DNA of 56,210 bases from Bacillota bacterium (lineage in GTDB: Bacteria > Bacillota > Clostridia > Lutisporales > Lutisporaceae), in the NCBI GenBank assembly GCA_022706825.1, contig JAKJBU010000004.1, forward strand, positions 1-56,210, read 5' to 3'. A program made the position numbers and the translations under genes. The notes under the pieces were generated by a model. The model had not been told where the DNA came from and did not search any database. It saw only the letters and a program-made list of their open reading frames with translations. Positions 25,301 through 33,778 of the stretch are shown here, piece by piece. Every line of letters begins with the position of its first letter. Positions within the stretch are counted from its first letter, which is position 1.

Positions 25301-26854
25301 ATGTCATATAGTCCATCCTTAGGAAGTTCTTTAACCAATACAAAAATGAGGACTCCGGAGCATATTTCCGATTTCTCGGGAATGTGTTCGGTATGTACTG
25401 CAAGCTGCATCGGAACTTGTGAAATAGGCCTGTCTGCTGTCAGAGGTTCAGAGGCCATATATCCCTTTGAAACAGACAAAAACCAGTTTGCCTCTGAAAA
25501 AAGCTATCCTCTGGATTTTTCCCACTTTAATATCAACGGCAGGGTCTTTGGCGCGCTCGGCTGCCCGGAGGATGCAAATGAAGCAACATTTCCCAAGGCC
25601 AATATTGCTGTGGATTTCGGAATCAACAACAAAATCAAATTAAAGGCGCCAATAATCCTGCCTGCCATGGCCAAGCTGAACTGGAAGGATTATTATGCAG
25701 GAGCTGCATTGTCAGGGGTGCTGGTTGTTATTGGAGAAGATGCTGTGGCGAAAGATAAGGAACTGGTACTGGAAAATGGGAAGGTCGCCGGCTCTCCGCT
25801 GCTGAAGGAAATGGTATCATCCTTCAGGCAGTATTACAGAGGATTTGGAGACATAATACTCCAGGGGAATTACGATGATGAAAACCTCGGCGTATTGGAT
25901 TATGCAATTAAAGAACTTGGGGTAAAAACCGTCGAACTGAAGTTCGGACAGGCAGCCAAGGGAATTCAAGGAATGGGGAGAGTTAAGGATATAGATGCTG
26001 CTCTTGAATACCAGAAGAAGGGCTACTTAGTTTACCCTGACCCGTCGGATCCTGAAATAGCAAAAAATTATAAAGAGGGAAAAGGACAGGTATTTGAGAA
26101 AATAGGCAAGCTTCCTATGTGGAACGAAGATATACTGATTAATCGGGTAAAAGAATTAAGAAAGCTTGGAGCTGAGCGCATATGCTTCAAGACAGGCCCC
26201 TTTGACCCTAGGGATTTAATAAGGATTCTCAAGATAGCTTCAAAGGCAGGAGTGGATTTGGTAACCTTTGACGGAGCCGGAGGAGGATCAGGGAACAGCC
26301 CTGTCAAGATGATGAATGAATGGGGAATTCCGACAGTATACTTGGAGAGCCTGTTGTATAACATTTTAAAGAGAATGAAGGAGAAGAACTATAATCTTCC
26401 GCAGGTTGCAATAACCGGTGGCTTTGCCATGGAGGATCAGGTATATAAAGGATTGGCGTTAGGTGCCCCATATATAAATATTGTCGGCATAGGAAGGGCG
26501 GCAATGGCAGCAGCCATGGCAGGCAAGCAGATAGGAGATTTAATGAAGGAAGGAATGACTCCCAAAGAATATCTGAGGTTTGGCACTGCCAAGGAAGAGG
26601 TATTCGGAGACATTAGAGAGCTTAAACTGCTGTATGGGGAAGATGCTTTGAATATTTCCACCGGAGCGGTAGGGTTATATTCATACATAAACAGGATTGC
26701 TGCAGGGTTAAAGCAGCTTATGGCACTGAACAGGAAATTCTCTCTGGAGTATATTGACAGAAGCGATATAATCCCCTTGACCGAAATAGCTTCAAAGGTT
26801 ACAGGATTAGAGGCAGTATACCGGTATAATAACGAGTTGGATAAGGAAATCTAA
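25301..26854 (+). CDS. FMN-binding glutamate-synthase-family protein
   Basis: 517 aa. The central and C-terminal part is a glutamate-synthase-type TIM barrel: LKAPIILPAMAKLNW, KFGQAAKGIQGMGRV, VTFDGAGGGSGNSPV and VAITGGFAMEDQVYKGLALGA, which bind FMN. The N-terminus has a tight cysteine cluster CSVCTASCIGTC (about residues 28-39), likely an Fe-S site. The amidotransferase domain of GltB is missing, so it cannot take NH3 from glutamine by itself. The role is unknown; the shared operator with the next operon suggests a link to the ORP-like system. The ATG at 25301 follows AAGGGGGG. Confidence 0.8.
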   Translation: MSYSPSLGSSLTNTKMRTPEHISDFSGMCSVCTASCIGTCEIGLSAVRGSEAIYPFETDKNQFASEKSYPLDFSHFNINGRVFGALGCPEDANEATFPKANIAVDFGINNKIKLKAPIILPAMAKLNWKDYYAGAALSGVLVVIGEDAVAKDKELVLENGKVAGSPLLKEMVSSFRQYYRGFGDIILQGNYDDENLGVLDYAIKELGVKTVELKFGQAAKGIQGMGRVKDIDAALEYQKKGYLVYPDPSDPEIAKNYKEGKGQVFEKIGKLPMWNEDILINRVKELRKLGAERICFKTGPFDPRDLIRILKIASKAGVDLVTFDGAGGGSGNSPVKMMNEWGIPTVYLESLLYNILKRMKEKNYNLPQVAITGGFAMEDQVYKGLALGAPYINIVGIGRAAMAAAMAGKQIGDLMKEGMTPKEYLRFGTAKEEVFGDIRELKLLYGEDALNISTGAVGLYSYINRIAAGLKQLMALNRKFSLEYIDRSDIIPLTEIASKVTGLEAVYRYNNELDKEI

Positions 26855-26867
26855 TTCAAATTAGTTA

Positions 26868-26919
26868 TTGACATATGTCAGAAACATAGTATAATAAAAA
26901 TTGAAAGTGACATATGTCA
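26868..26919 (+). promoter_or_regulatory. Promoter with two TGACATATGTCA operators
   Basis: TTGACA (26868-26873), 16-base spacer, TATAAT (26890-26895). Operator 1 (26869-26880) covers the -35 box; operator 2 (26908-26919) lies just past the expected start of transcription. Two perfect sites around one promoter fit repression, perhaps autoregulation by the DUF134 gene that follows. Confidence 0.8.
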
Positions 26920-26942
26920 TAAACTATTTGGAGGTGAATCAT

Positions 26943-27296
26943 ATGCCAAGGCCAAGAAAATGGAGAAAAGTATGCTGCCTGCCGGAATGCAACCGCTTCG
27001 GCCCTCTGGATTCCCAGGCAGACCAGGCGAATTATGTTGTTATGACCGTTGACGAATATGAAACAATAAGGCTGATTGATCTGGAAGGATTTACTCAGGA
27101 GGAGTGTGCCAGCCGGATGAATATTGCACGCACAACCGTTCAAGGCATTTATAACGACGCAAGAAAAAAACTTGCAGAGTCACTGGTGAACGGAAAGGTG
27201 CTGTGGATTGAAGGCGGTGAATACAGGCTTTGTGACGGCAGCGGCAGCGGATGCGGAGGCGGAGGATGCCGAAGGCGAAGGCATGGCAGCAAATAG
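26943..27296 (+). CDS. DUF134 family DNA-binding regulator
   Basis: 117 aa. The start [23 protein letters not shown] is the hallmark of DUF134. A sigma-70 region 4-like helix-turn-helix follows: [46 protein letters not shown] (about residues 37-82). The tail is rich in Gly and Cys (GSGCGGGGC), a possible metal or cluster sensor. The ATG at 26943 follows TTTGGAGGTGAATC; an upstream in-frame TTG is ignored. Two palindromic operators sit in its own promoter. It heads an operon with NifX-like and MinD/Mrp genes, a common neighbourhood for this family. Confidence 0.88.
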   Translation: MPRPRKWRKVCCLPECNRFGPLDSQADQANYVVMTVDEYETIRLIDLEGFTQEECASRMNIARTTVQGIYNDARKKLAESLVNGKVLWIEGGEYRLCDGSGSGCGGGGCRRRRHGSK

Positions 27297-27310
27297 AATG
27301 GAGGATTCTT

Positions 27311-27679
27311 ATGAAAATAGCAATACCCGTAGATGAAAAAAATATGGAAGCAAATGTATGCATATCCTTTGGGCGAACACCATATTTTCTAATTCATGAT
27401 ACGGAATCAAAGGAATGTTCATTTTTGGACAACAGCGCGGCATCCAGTCAGGGAGGTGCCGGCATTAAAGCGGCACAATTCCTTGTAGACAATAAAACTG
27501 ATATACTGCTGACACCCCGCTGCGGAGAAAATGCAGCCCAGGTAATAAAAGCTGCAGATATCAAGATGTATAAAACCATACCCGGTTCCGCCAGAGACAA
27601 CATAAATGCATTTGCAGAAGGAAAATTGCCTGTGCTTGAAGAAATCCATGCCGGGTTTCACGGCCATGGAGAAAAATAG
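27311..27679 (+). CDS. NifX/NifB-type cluster-binding protein (ORP-like)
   Basis: 122 aa, one dinitrogenase iron-molybdenum cofactor domain: MKIAIPVDEKNMEANVCISFGRTPYFLIHD, then GAGIKAAQFLVDNKTDILLTPRCGENA. The family carries Fe-Mo precursors or, in the orange protein of Desulfovibrio, a Mo-Cu-S cluster. The tail is His-rich (HAGFHGHG). The ATG at 27311 has GGAGGA upstream. It is 14 bases after the DUF134 gene and 1 base before the first ATPase. Which metal it binds cannot be told. Confidence 0.85.
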   Translation: MKIAIPVDEKNMEANVCISFGRTPYFLIHDTESKECSFLDNSAASSQGGAGIKAAQFLVDNKTDILLTPRCGENAAQVIKAADIKMYKTIPGSARDNINAFAEGKLPVLEEIHAGFHGHGEK

Positions 27680-27680
27680 C

Positions 27681-28541
27681 ATGAAAATTGCTGTATTAAG
27701 CGGCAAGGGAGGCACGGGGAAAACTTTGGTATCGGTGAATTTGGCTTCGGCGGCAGAGGAATCTGTTTATTTGGATTGTGATGTGGAGGAGCCCAATGGG
27801 CATCTTTTTTTCAAGCCGGAGAATTTATGGGAAGAAGAGATATCAGTTAAAATTCCTGCAGTACATGAAAAACAATGCAGCGGATGCCGGGTTTGTGTTG
27901 ACTTATGCAAATTCAATGCTCTTGCTTATATAAAAAACAGACTGGTAGTTTTTGATGAGGTTTGTCATTCCTGCGGCGGATGTATTCTGCTTTGCCCGGA
28001 AAAGGCAATGAATGAGAAAGAAAAAATTATCGGGAAAATTCAGAAAGGTGTTTCAGGGCAAGTGACTGTATATACGGGAATGATGAATACCGGTGAAGCA
28101 TCCGGTGTCCCCATTATTAAGAAGCTGCTGAATGACAGCAGAAAAGCAAAAGGAATAACTGCCTTTATTGATTGTCCCCCCGGAAGTGCTTGTACAGTGA
28201 TGGAAAGCATCAGGGATGCGGATTATTGTATCCTGATAGCTGAACCCACATTGTTCGGTGTCCATAATCTTAATATGGTTTACGAACTGGTAAAGCTGTT
28301 TCGCAAGCCTTATGGGGTGGTTCTTAACAAATGCCAGGAGGGAGAAAACCCGGCAGAGAGGTTTTGTGAAGAAAAGGGCATCAGGATTTTAGGTAGAATT
28401 CCCTTCGATAATGAGCTTGGAGCACTGAATTCAAATGCAAAGATAGCTGTAAGAGAAAGTGAAAAGTACAGAACCGTGTTTTTATCCCTGCTTGAAACCG
28501 TGAAAAAGGAGGTGCGGCATGAAGCAGCTGTTAATCCTTAG
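27681..28541 (+). CDS. MinD-type ATPase with inserted ferredoxin domain (1)
   Basis: 286 aa. The deviant Walker A is VLSGKGGTGKTLVSVNLA (about residues 5-22). Two [4Fe-4S] motifs are inserted at about 63-105 (CSGCRVCVDLCKFNA and CHSCGGCILLCPEKA). Walker A' is FIDCPPGSACTV. Such CobQ/MinD ATPases pair with a second copy and are thought to load metal clusters on the NifX-type partner. It starts 2 bases after the preceding stop and overlaps the next gene by 23 bases, so translation is coupled. Confidence 0.88.
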   Translation: MKIAVLSGKGGTGKTLVSVNLASAAEESVYLDCDVEEPNGHLFFKPENLWEEEISVKIPAVHEKQCSGCRVCVDLCKFNALAYIKNRLVVFDEVCHSCGGCILLCPEKAMNEKEKIIGKIQKGVSGQVTVYTGMMNTGEASGVPIIKKLLNDSRKAKGITAFIDCPPGSACTVMESIRDADYCILIAEPTLFGVHNLNMVYELVKLFRKPYGVVLNKCQEGENPAERFCEEKGIRILGRIPFDNELGALNSNAKIAVRESEKYRTVFLSLLETVKKEVRHEAAVNP

Positions 28542-29394
28542 CGGAAAAGGCGGAACGGGGAAAACGACAATTGCCGCTGCATTTATAAAGCTTTCTGCTG
28601 CAAAGGCATATGCGGATTGCGATGTTGATGCACCCAACCTACATTTGATTATGGGTCAGAATTCAGAACCGGGGGAAATAGATTTTTACGGCCTCCCAAA
28701 AGCCGAAATAAATCGGGAATTATGCATTAAGTGTGACCGGTGCAGGCAAAACTGCCGGTTTGATGCAATCCTGGTAAATGAAGAATACTTAATAGATGCT
28801 TTTGCCTGTGAAGGCTGCGGGGTCTGTGAGGCCCTTTGCCCTGTGGGAGCTGTTGCCTTAAAACCCGCAGTTGCAGGGGAATTGATGCTGTATTTGGATA
28901 AAGGCAGAATTTTTTCAACAGCCCGGCTTAAAATGGGAAGCGGTGCCTCCGGTATGCTGGTTACCGAGGTAAAAAAGCAGATGAGATCAGCGGCTGAAAA
29001 TGCAGAGCTTGCAATTATTGACGGCTCTCCCGGAATAGGATGTCCTGTTATTGCATCACTAAGCGGTGCTGACATGGTATTAATAGTAGCAGAGCCTTCC
29101 GTTTCGGGCATCAGTGACATGGAGCGCATAGAAAAAACTGCGGCGACATTTCAGACAAAAGCAGCAGTTTGCGTTAATAAATATGATGCAAACATTGCAA
29201 ATACGGCGAGGATAGAAGAATATTGCCGGACAAATAATCTGCCCTTTGTGGGGAGGATACCTTTTGATCCGGAGGCAGTGAAAGCGATTAATGAGGGCCT
29301 TACTGTTATCGATATTGATTGTCCGGCAGGCAATGCAGTCAGAGAGGTTTTTAACAAAACCACGAAGCTGCTTTTTGATACTTCAACAATATAA
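28519..29394 (+). CDS. MinD-type ATPase with inserted ferredoxin domain (2)
   Basis: 291 aa, paralogue of the preceding gene. Walker A is ILSGKGGTGKTTIAAAFI (about residues 6-23). The inserted 2[4Fe-4S] domain has CIKCDRCRQNCRFDA and CEGCGVCEALCPVGA (about 64-115). LAIIDGSPGIGCPV is Walker A'. It likely forms a hetero-oligomer with the upstream ATPase, as in the Desulfovibrio ORP complex. The ATG at 28519 follows AAAAGGAGGTG inside the previous gene. Confidence 0.88.
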   Translation: MKQLLILSGKGGTGKTTIAAAFIKLSAAKAYADCDVDAPNLHLIMGQNSEPGEIDFYGLPKAEINRELCIKCDRCRQNCRFDAILVNEEYLIDAFACEGCGVCEALCPVGAVALKPAVAGELMLYLDKGRIFSTARLKMGSGASGMLVTEVKKQMRSAAENAELAIIDGSPGIGCPVIASLSGADMVLIVAEPSVSGISDMERIEKTAATFQTKAAVCVNKYDANIANTARIEEYCRTNNLPFVGRIPFDPEAVKAINEGLTVIDIDCPAGNAVREVFNKTTKLLFDTSTI

Positions 29395-29417
29395 TATTTA
29401 CATGAAGGAGACAAAAA

Positions 29418-30257
29418 ATGAGTGAACAATGCAATCAGAACTGCAGCAGCTGTTCGGAAAGCTGCACTGAAAGAAAAGAGGAATTTGATTTTTCAGAAAA
29501 ACCACATGCATTAAGCAGCATTAAAAAAGTAATCGGTGTTGTCAGCGGAAAAGGAGGAGTAGGCAAATCATTGGTTACATCAATGCTCGCTGTCACAATG
29601 AACAGAATGGGCTATCATTCAGCCGTATTGGATGCCGATATAACAGGCCCTTCAATTCCCAAAGCCTTTGGTATAAGGGAAAAGGCCAGAGGCAGCGAAA
29701 AGGGATTATATCCGATAAAAAGCCATACAGGTATTGACATTATGTCCATAAATCTGCTTATGGATAATGACAAGGACCCGGTAGTATGGAGAGGCCCCAT
29801 ATTGGCCAATACGGTAAAACAATTCTGGTCGGAGGTCATATGGAGTGATGTTGATTTCATGTTCATTGATATGCCTCCGGGAACCGGTGATGTGCCTCTT
29901 ACTGTTTTTCAATCAATAGCAATGGATGGAATCATTATAGTTACATCTCCCCAGGAGCTTGTTTCAATGATTGTATCCAAGGCGGTCAGGATGGCGGAGA
30001 TTATGAATATTCCCATAATCGGCCTGGTGGAAAACATGTCGTATTTTAAATGTCCTGATAATGATAAGGAATACAAGATATTTGGAGACAGTCATATAGA
30101 TGAAATTGCCGAAGAACATAATCTTAAGGTTCTTGCCAAGCTGCCCATAGACCCGAGACTATCTGCAGCCTGTGACAAAGGGATGATAGAACTTTTTGAA
30201 GGCGATTGGATGGAGCCTGTCGGGAAAATATTAGAAAATATGGAGGATAAAAAATGA
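29418..30257 (+). CDS. Mrp/NBP35-family Fe-S cluster carrier ATPase
   Basis: 279 aa. The N-terminus is cysteine-rich (CNQNCSSCSESC, residues 5-16), like the NBP35 cluster site. Then come Walker A GVVSGKGGVGKSLVTSML (about 40-57), VLDADITGPSIPKAFG, and Walker A' FMFIDMPPGTGDVPLT. The C-terminal CxxC of typical ApbC/Mrp is altered: NMSYFKCPDNDKEYKIFGDSH has a single Cys. It moves Fe-S clusters to target proteins. The ATG at 29418 follows GAAGGAGAC. It overlaps the next gene by 4 bases. Confidence 0.9.
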   Translation: MSEQCNQNCSSCSESCTERKEEFDFSEKPHALSSIKKVIGVVSGKGGVGKSLVTSMLAVTMNRMGYHSAVLDADITGPSIPKAFGIREKARGSEKGLYPIKSHTGIDIMSINLLMDNDKDPVVWRGPILANTVKQFWSEVIWSDVDFMFIDMPPGTGDVPLTVFQSIAMDGIIIVTSPQELVSMIVSKAVRMAEIMNIPIIGLVENMSYFKCPDNDKEYKIFGDSHIDEIAEEHNLKVLAKLPIDPRLSAACDKGMIELFEGDWMEPVGKILENMEDKK

Positions 30258-30613
30258 TTAAGATAGCGGTAGCAAGTGAAAATGATATGGTAACGGAACA
30301 TTTCGGACATTGCATGAACTTTAACATCTTTGAAGCTGAGAATGACCGGATAGTAAAAAGCGAATCTATTTTGAATCCGGGACATAGGCCCGGTTTTCTC
30401 CCCAACTTTCTGAATGATATGGGAGTAAATGTAATTATATCAGGAGGTATGGGCGGCGGCGCCATTGACATATTTAACGAAAAAGGCATAGAGGTTATTT
30501 TAGGTGCAAGGGGTTATGCCAAGGAAGCTGCGGAAGCATATCTGAAAGGCACATTGAAATCTACCGGTTCTGTTTGTCATGAACATCAGCATCATGATGA
30601 ATGCGGAAAATAA
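30254..30613 (+). CDS. NifX/NifB-type cluster-binding protein (ORP-like)
   Basis: 119 aa. MIKIAVASENDMVTEHFGHCMNFNIFEAE is the classic N-terminus of ORP-type proteins, with His and Cys at the cluster-binding loop. GVNVIISGGMGGGAIDIFNEKGIEVILGARG follows. The tail CHEHQHHDECGK is a His/Cys metal-binding stretch. It starts inside the Mrp gene (ATGA overlap). In Desulfovibrio the equivalent protein sits beside an Mrp-type ATPase gene, as here. Confidence 0.88.
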   Translation: MIKIAVASENDMVTEHFGHCMNFNIFEAENDRIVKSESILNPGHRPGFLPNFLNDMGVNVIISGGMGGGAIDIFNEKGIEVILGARGYAKEAAEAYLKGTLKSTGSVCHEHQHHDECGK

Positions 30614-30629
30614 CAAGGAGGATTTGCCT

Positions 30630-31103
30630 ATGACAGCGGCTCTATATGTTATTGCGATAATGGCACTTTCGGTCTCACTTCTTAAAAGCAAGGAAAAAAC
30701 TATACTTGCTCTGAAGAAGGCATGGAAGTCCTTTGAAAACATACTACCCCAATTTTTGTCCATTTTAATTATAATAGGCATATTATTGACAGTTTTATCC
30801 CCCGAGCAGATCTCAAAATTGCTGGGAAAAGAATCCGGCTGGTACGGTGTGCTGATTGCTGCAGTTATAGGTTCTGTTACTCTAGTTCCCGGATTTATAG
30901 CATTTCCATTGGCGGCAGCATTGTTAAAAAGCGGCGCCGGTTATATGCAAATAGCAGCTTTTATTTCTGCACTAATGATGGTTGGTATTGTAACGATTCC
31001 GGTGGAGGTGGAATACTTCGGGAAAAAGGCAGCCGCGGTTAGGAACATAGCAGCCTTTGTATTTTCATTGATTGTAGCTTTGGTTATGGGGGTGGTTATG
31101 TGA
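30630..31103 (+). CDS. Half-size permease (ArsP/DUF318-like), first subunit
   Basis: 157 aa, about five membrane segments. ILPQFLSILIIIGILLTVLSPEQISKLLGKESGWYGVLIAAVIGSVTLVPGFIAFPLAAALLKSG resembles one half of predicted permeases of the ArsP_1/DUF318 family. The ATG at 30630 follows AAGGAGG. It overlaps the second half-permease by 4 bases. The pair ends the ORP-like operon. Transport of a metal, sulfur or cluster precursor would suit the context, but no substrate is indicated by the sequence. Confidence 0.75.
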   Translation: MTAALYVIAIMALSVSLLKSKEKTILALKKAWKSFENILPQFLSILIIIGILLTVLSPEQISKLLGKESGWYGVLIAAVIGSVTLVPGFIAFPLAAALLKSGAGYMQIAAFISALMMVGIVTIPVEVEYFGKKAAAVRNIAAFVFSLIVALVMGVVM

Positions 31104-31645
31104 AGACTAAAGAAGCGCGGTTGGTCAAAAGATATAGAATATTCTTTTTACTTGTTGCACTTAACATAGCTGTACTCATTTTTTTCCCTGCGGTCGGCAG
31201 CAAGTCATTACAGCTGACATGGTCGAATTTACTTGAGATGATGTCAATATTGCCTCCTATTTTTATTCTGCTTGGCCTGCTGGATGTATGGGTGAAGCGT
31301 GAAACCATGATCAAGTATATGGGTGACGATTCAGGAATAATTGGTGTACTGCTGGCATTCTTTCTTGGCTCTGCCGCTGCCGGCCCGCTGTATGCAGCAT
31401 TTCCTGTTGCCGGTGTGCTGCTGAAAAAAGGAAGCAAATTGTCAAATGTGTTTATTATGCTGGGAGCCTGGTCAACCACAAAGATACCCCTGATACTATT
31501 TGAAGCCTCTTCCCTTGGCCTGAAGTTCATGCTTATAAGAATGGTCATGGATTTGATAGGAATAGCTGTTATTGCATATTTTACCGAAAGGATGTTGCCT
31601 AAAGGTGAAATTGAAGCAATATATCAAAATGCATCAAACCGTTAG
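31100..31645 (+). CDS. Half-size permease (ArsP/DUF318-like), second subunit
   Basis: 181 aa, about five membrane segments. MMSILPPIFILLGLLDVWVKRETMIKYMGDDSGIIGVLLAFFLGSAAAGPLYAAFPVAGVLLKKG parallels the core of the preceding gene, so the two look like the two halves of one transporter. It starts with GTG at 31100 overlapping the previous stop. It is the last gene of the DUF134 operon. Confidence 0.75.
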   Translation: MKTKEARLVKRYRIFFLLVALNIAVLIFFPAVGSKSLQLTWSNLLEMMSILPPIFILLGLLDVWVKRETMIKYMGDDSGIIGVLLAFFLGSAAAGPLYAAFPVAGVLLKKGSKLSNVFIMLGAWSTTKIPLILFEASSLGLKFMLIRMVMDLIGIAVIAYFTERMLPKGEIEAIYQNASNR

Positions 31646-31679
31646 TCTGAGGGGTATTGAGTATTGACGGCATACATGC

Positions 31680-31688
31680 TGATATAAT
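31680..31688 (+). promoter_or_regulatory. Extended -10 promoter for fni
   Basis: TGATATAAT (TGn plus TATAAT). TTGACG at 31664 is too close (13-base spacing) to be a normal -35. Confidence 0.45.
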
Positions 31689-31743
31689 AGAATACGTATA
31701 ATAATATTAAATATTTGGCAGTAGTGATATGGAGGTGGTTCAA

Positions 31744-32796
31744 ATGGAAGATCAGAAATCAGCCCGTGAGAAACGCAAGGATGAGCATCTGAAGTATTTT
31801 CTTTTGAGTAAGCCTTCAGGATACAACGGCTTTTCCGATGTGGTACTGCAGAATAATTCCCTCCCTGATGCCGATTTTGATGAAATAAGCACAGAGTGTG
31901 TGTTCCTGAACAAATATATTGACAGCCCCCTGATGATTAATGCAATGACCGGAGGGACAGAGTATTCCGGCGATATTAACAGGAAGCTGGCAAGGCTTGC
32001 GGTCAAATTCAACATTCCGATTGCCGTGGGTTCGCAGACGGTAGCTTTTGACAATCCCAAGGCCGCTGATACCTTTAAGAGGGTAAGGGAAATACACAGG
32101 GATGGAATAGTGATTGCCAATCTGGGTGCAAACCGGGATATAGAGGATGTTTACAAGGCAATAGACATGATTGATGCAGATGCGGTACAGCTTCACATAA
32201 ACATAGTCCAGGAAATGTGCATGGCGGAAGGAGATCGGAACTTCAGGGGTGTGCTGGAGAATATCAAAAAGATTGCCGCACTGGCTGAGGTTCCGGTAAT
32301 AGTTAAAGAAACAGGCTTCGGAATATCCTTTGAAACTGCCGGAAAGCTTCAGGCGGCAGGAGTAAAATATATAGACATCGGAGGCAAAGGCGGAACTGAC
32401 TTTGTGAGCATTGAAAGCTTGCGGAACAGCGAAAGGGAATGCCCCTTCCTGGAGAATTGGGGCATACCCACTGCCCTGAGCCTTTTTCAGTGCAGAAAGG
32501 CAAGCAGTGATATGTTCATAATCTGCTCGGGGGGCATATCAAAGGCGGAAGAAGTGGTTAAAGCCCTCTGCATGGACGGAGACATGGCGGCATTGGGAGG
32601 AACAATACTGAGGATACTGCTGGAGCAGGGCTATGATGCTGCAGAAAAGTACATGGCAGCCCTTTTGTACGAAATCAGGGTGCTTATGCTGTTATTGGGA
32701 GCCAAGGATATAACAGATCTGAAAAACGTATCTTACCTGCTGAAAGGGGAGCTTGGGGAGCTAGTGCTCTCCCTCAAGAAGCTCTATAAATTTTGA
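31744..32796 (+). CDS. fni: Type 2 isopentenyl-diphosphate delta-isomerase
   Basis: 350 aa. It is an FMN- and NADPH-dependent enzyme that interconverts isopentenyl and dimethylallyl diphosphate. Motifs are RKDEHLKYF (N-terminus), MINAMTGGTEYSGDINRKLA, VGSQTVAF, LHINIVQEMCMAEGDR (Gln and Glu of the active site), KETGFGIS and IDIGGKGGTDFVSIE. The ATG at 31744 follows GGAGGTGG; the in-frame ATG at 31729 overlaps that site. It is monocistronic and overlaps the convergent LysR gene tail to tail by 36 bases. Confidence 0.93.
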   Translation: MEDQKSAREKRKDEHLKYFLLSKPSGYNGFSDVVLQNNSLPDADFDEISTECVFLNKYIDSPLMINAMTGGTEYSGDINRKLARLAVKFNIPIAVGSQTVAFDNPKAADTFKRVREIHRDGIVIANLGANRDIEDVYKAIDMIDADAVQLHINIVQEMCMAEGDRNFRGVLENIKKIAALAEVPVIVKETGFGISFETAGKLQAAGVKYIDIGGKGGTDFVSIESLRNSERECPFLENWGIPTALSLFQCRKASSDMFIICSGGISKAEEVVKALCMDGDMAALGGTILRILLEQGYDAAEKYMAALLYEIRVLMLLLGAKDITDLKNVSYLLKGELGELVLSLKKLYKF

Positions 32797-33654
32797 TGCT
32801 GCTACAGGCAGCGGAATATTTGAATGTATGACGAATCCCAGATTTCTTTCGGGGATTTCTTCTTTTATATCAATTATGAATACATCATCCTTCGCAAGCC
32901 CAATCCTGACACATTCATCCGGCACGAAGGCTATTCCGAGTCCTATCTTTGACATTTCCATCAGTATATCTATACTCCCAAGCTCAATTTCCGGCTTTAT
33001 GGATACCTTGTGCTTTGCCATCAGGCTGTCGAAGAATTCTCTGGTGGTGGAGTTCCTCTCCAATACAAGAAGGGGGTACTCTTCCAGTTCCTTCAGCTGC
33101 ACCTTCCTGCCTTTCAGCTCTTTAAAATTCTCATTTGCTATGAATACATCCCTGACTCTTTTGGTATTTTTTACAATAATATTGCTGTAATTAAGTTTTT
33201 CGGGAATGTTTATAACGCTCAGATCCACACTGCCTTTTCTCAAAAGCTCTATGCACCTGGGGGAAGTCCTGTTTGTCAGGTGAATCTTTATATTGGGGTA
33301 AGCCTGGTTGAAGCTTTTGATAAAGGGCATAAGATAATATTTGCATATGGTATCGCTGGTTCCAATCCTGATTTCACCCTGGGTAAGGGAATTTCTTTCC
33401 TCAAGTATTCTTTCACCGGATTTTATGAAATTAAAGGCTTGCTCAATATGACTATATAATATTTCCCCTTCCCTGGTAAGTTTTACTCTCTTGGTATTCC
33501 TGAAAAAAAGCTTACACTTGAGTTTTTCCTCCAGAAGTTTTATGGACTGGCTTACTGCCGACTGGGTTATGAAAAGCTCCTCCGAGGCCTCGGAAAAACT
33601 GAGGGATTTTGATACATAATAAAAAACCTTATACAGTTCAAAGTTTATATCCAT
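32761..33654 (-). CDS. LysR-family transcriptional regulator
   Basis: 297 aa. The N-terminal winged helix has FELYKVFYYVSKSLSFSEASEELFITQSAVSQSIKLLEEKL (about residues 5-45). The substrate-binding domain starts near GEIRIGTSDTICKYYLMPF. The ATG at 33654 fits the family start and has AAGGGC upstream; the longer ORF to 33849 would cover the promoter region and is rejected. It is divergent from purL, with AT-rich palindromes in between that fit LysR sites. The effector is unknown; control of its own gene and perhaps the purine operon is inferred from position. Confidence 0.9.
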   Translation of the reverse strand: MDINFELYKVFYYVSKSLSFSEASEELFITQSAVSQSIKLLEEKLKCKLFFRNTKRVKLTREGEILYSHIEQAFNFIKSGERILEERNSLTQGEIRIGTSDTICKYYLMPFIKSFNQAYPNIKIHLTNRTSPRCIELLRKGSVDLSVINIPEKLNYSNIIVKNTKRVRDVFIANENFKELKGRKVQLKELEEYPLLVLERNSTTREFFDSLMAKHKVSIKPEIELGSIDILMEMSKIGLGIAFVPDECVRIGLAKDDVFIIDIKEEIPERNLGFVIHSNIPLPVAASKFIELLEGEH

Positions 33655-33673
33655 ATATAAGCCCTTCTTATCA

Positions 33674-33692
33674 TTAATATTAAAAATATTAA
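33674..33692 (+). promoter_or_regulatory. AT-rich palindrome, likely LysR-type site
   Basis: TTAATATT-AAA-AATATTAA is perfect and has the T-N11-A form of LysR boxes. AATTATTT-TA-AATAATT follows at once, and TTATCAT/ATGATAA arms enclose both (about 33668-33718). Confidence 0.5.
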
Positions 33693-33737
33693 TTATTTTA
33701 AATAATTTTACTATGATAAAATCAAATTGTAAAGTAG

Positions 33738-33778
33738 GGACACCATACATGGTGTCCGCATCATACATGGTGTCCGCA
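33738..33778 (+). promoter_or_regulatory. Palindrome and 17-bp tandem repeat upstream of purL
   Basis: GGACACCAT-AC-ATGGTGTCC (33738-33757) is a perfect 9-bp inverted repeat. CATACATGGTGTCCGCA occurs twice in tandem (33744-33760 and 33762-33778). It lies about 60 bases before the purL start, where a purine-operon operator or leader element would be expected. No PurR box or riboswitch is seen. Confidence 0.5.

Noticed and set aside
25301-26854. Full glutamate synthase large subunit (gltB)
   Set aside because: Only the FMN barrel part is present; the amidotransferase and GXGXG domains are missing.
31664-31688. Standard -35/-10 promoter for fni using TTGACG
   Set aside because: A spacing of 13 bases is too short; an extended -10 is more likely.
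33744-33778. 17-bp tandem repeat as a CRISPR start
   Set aside because: Only two copies with a 1-base gap, no spacers and no cas genes; it fits an operator better.
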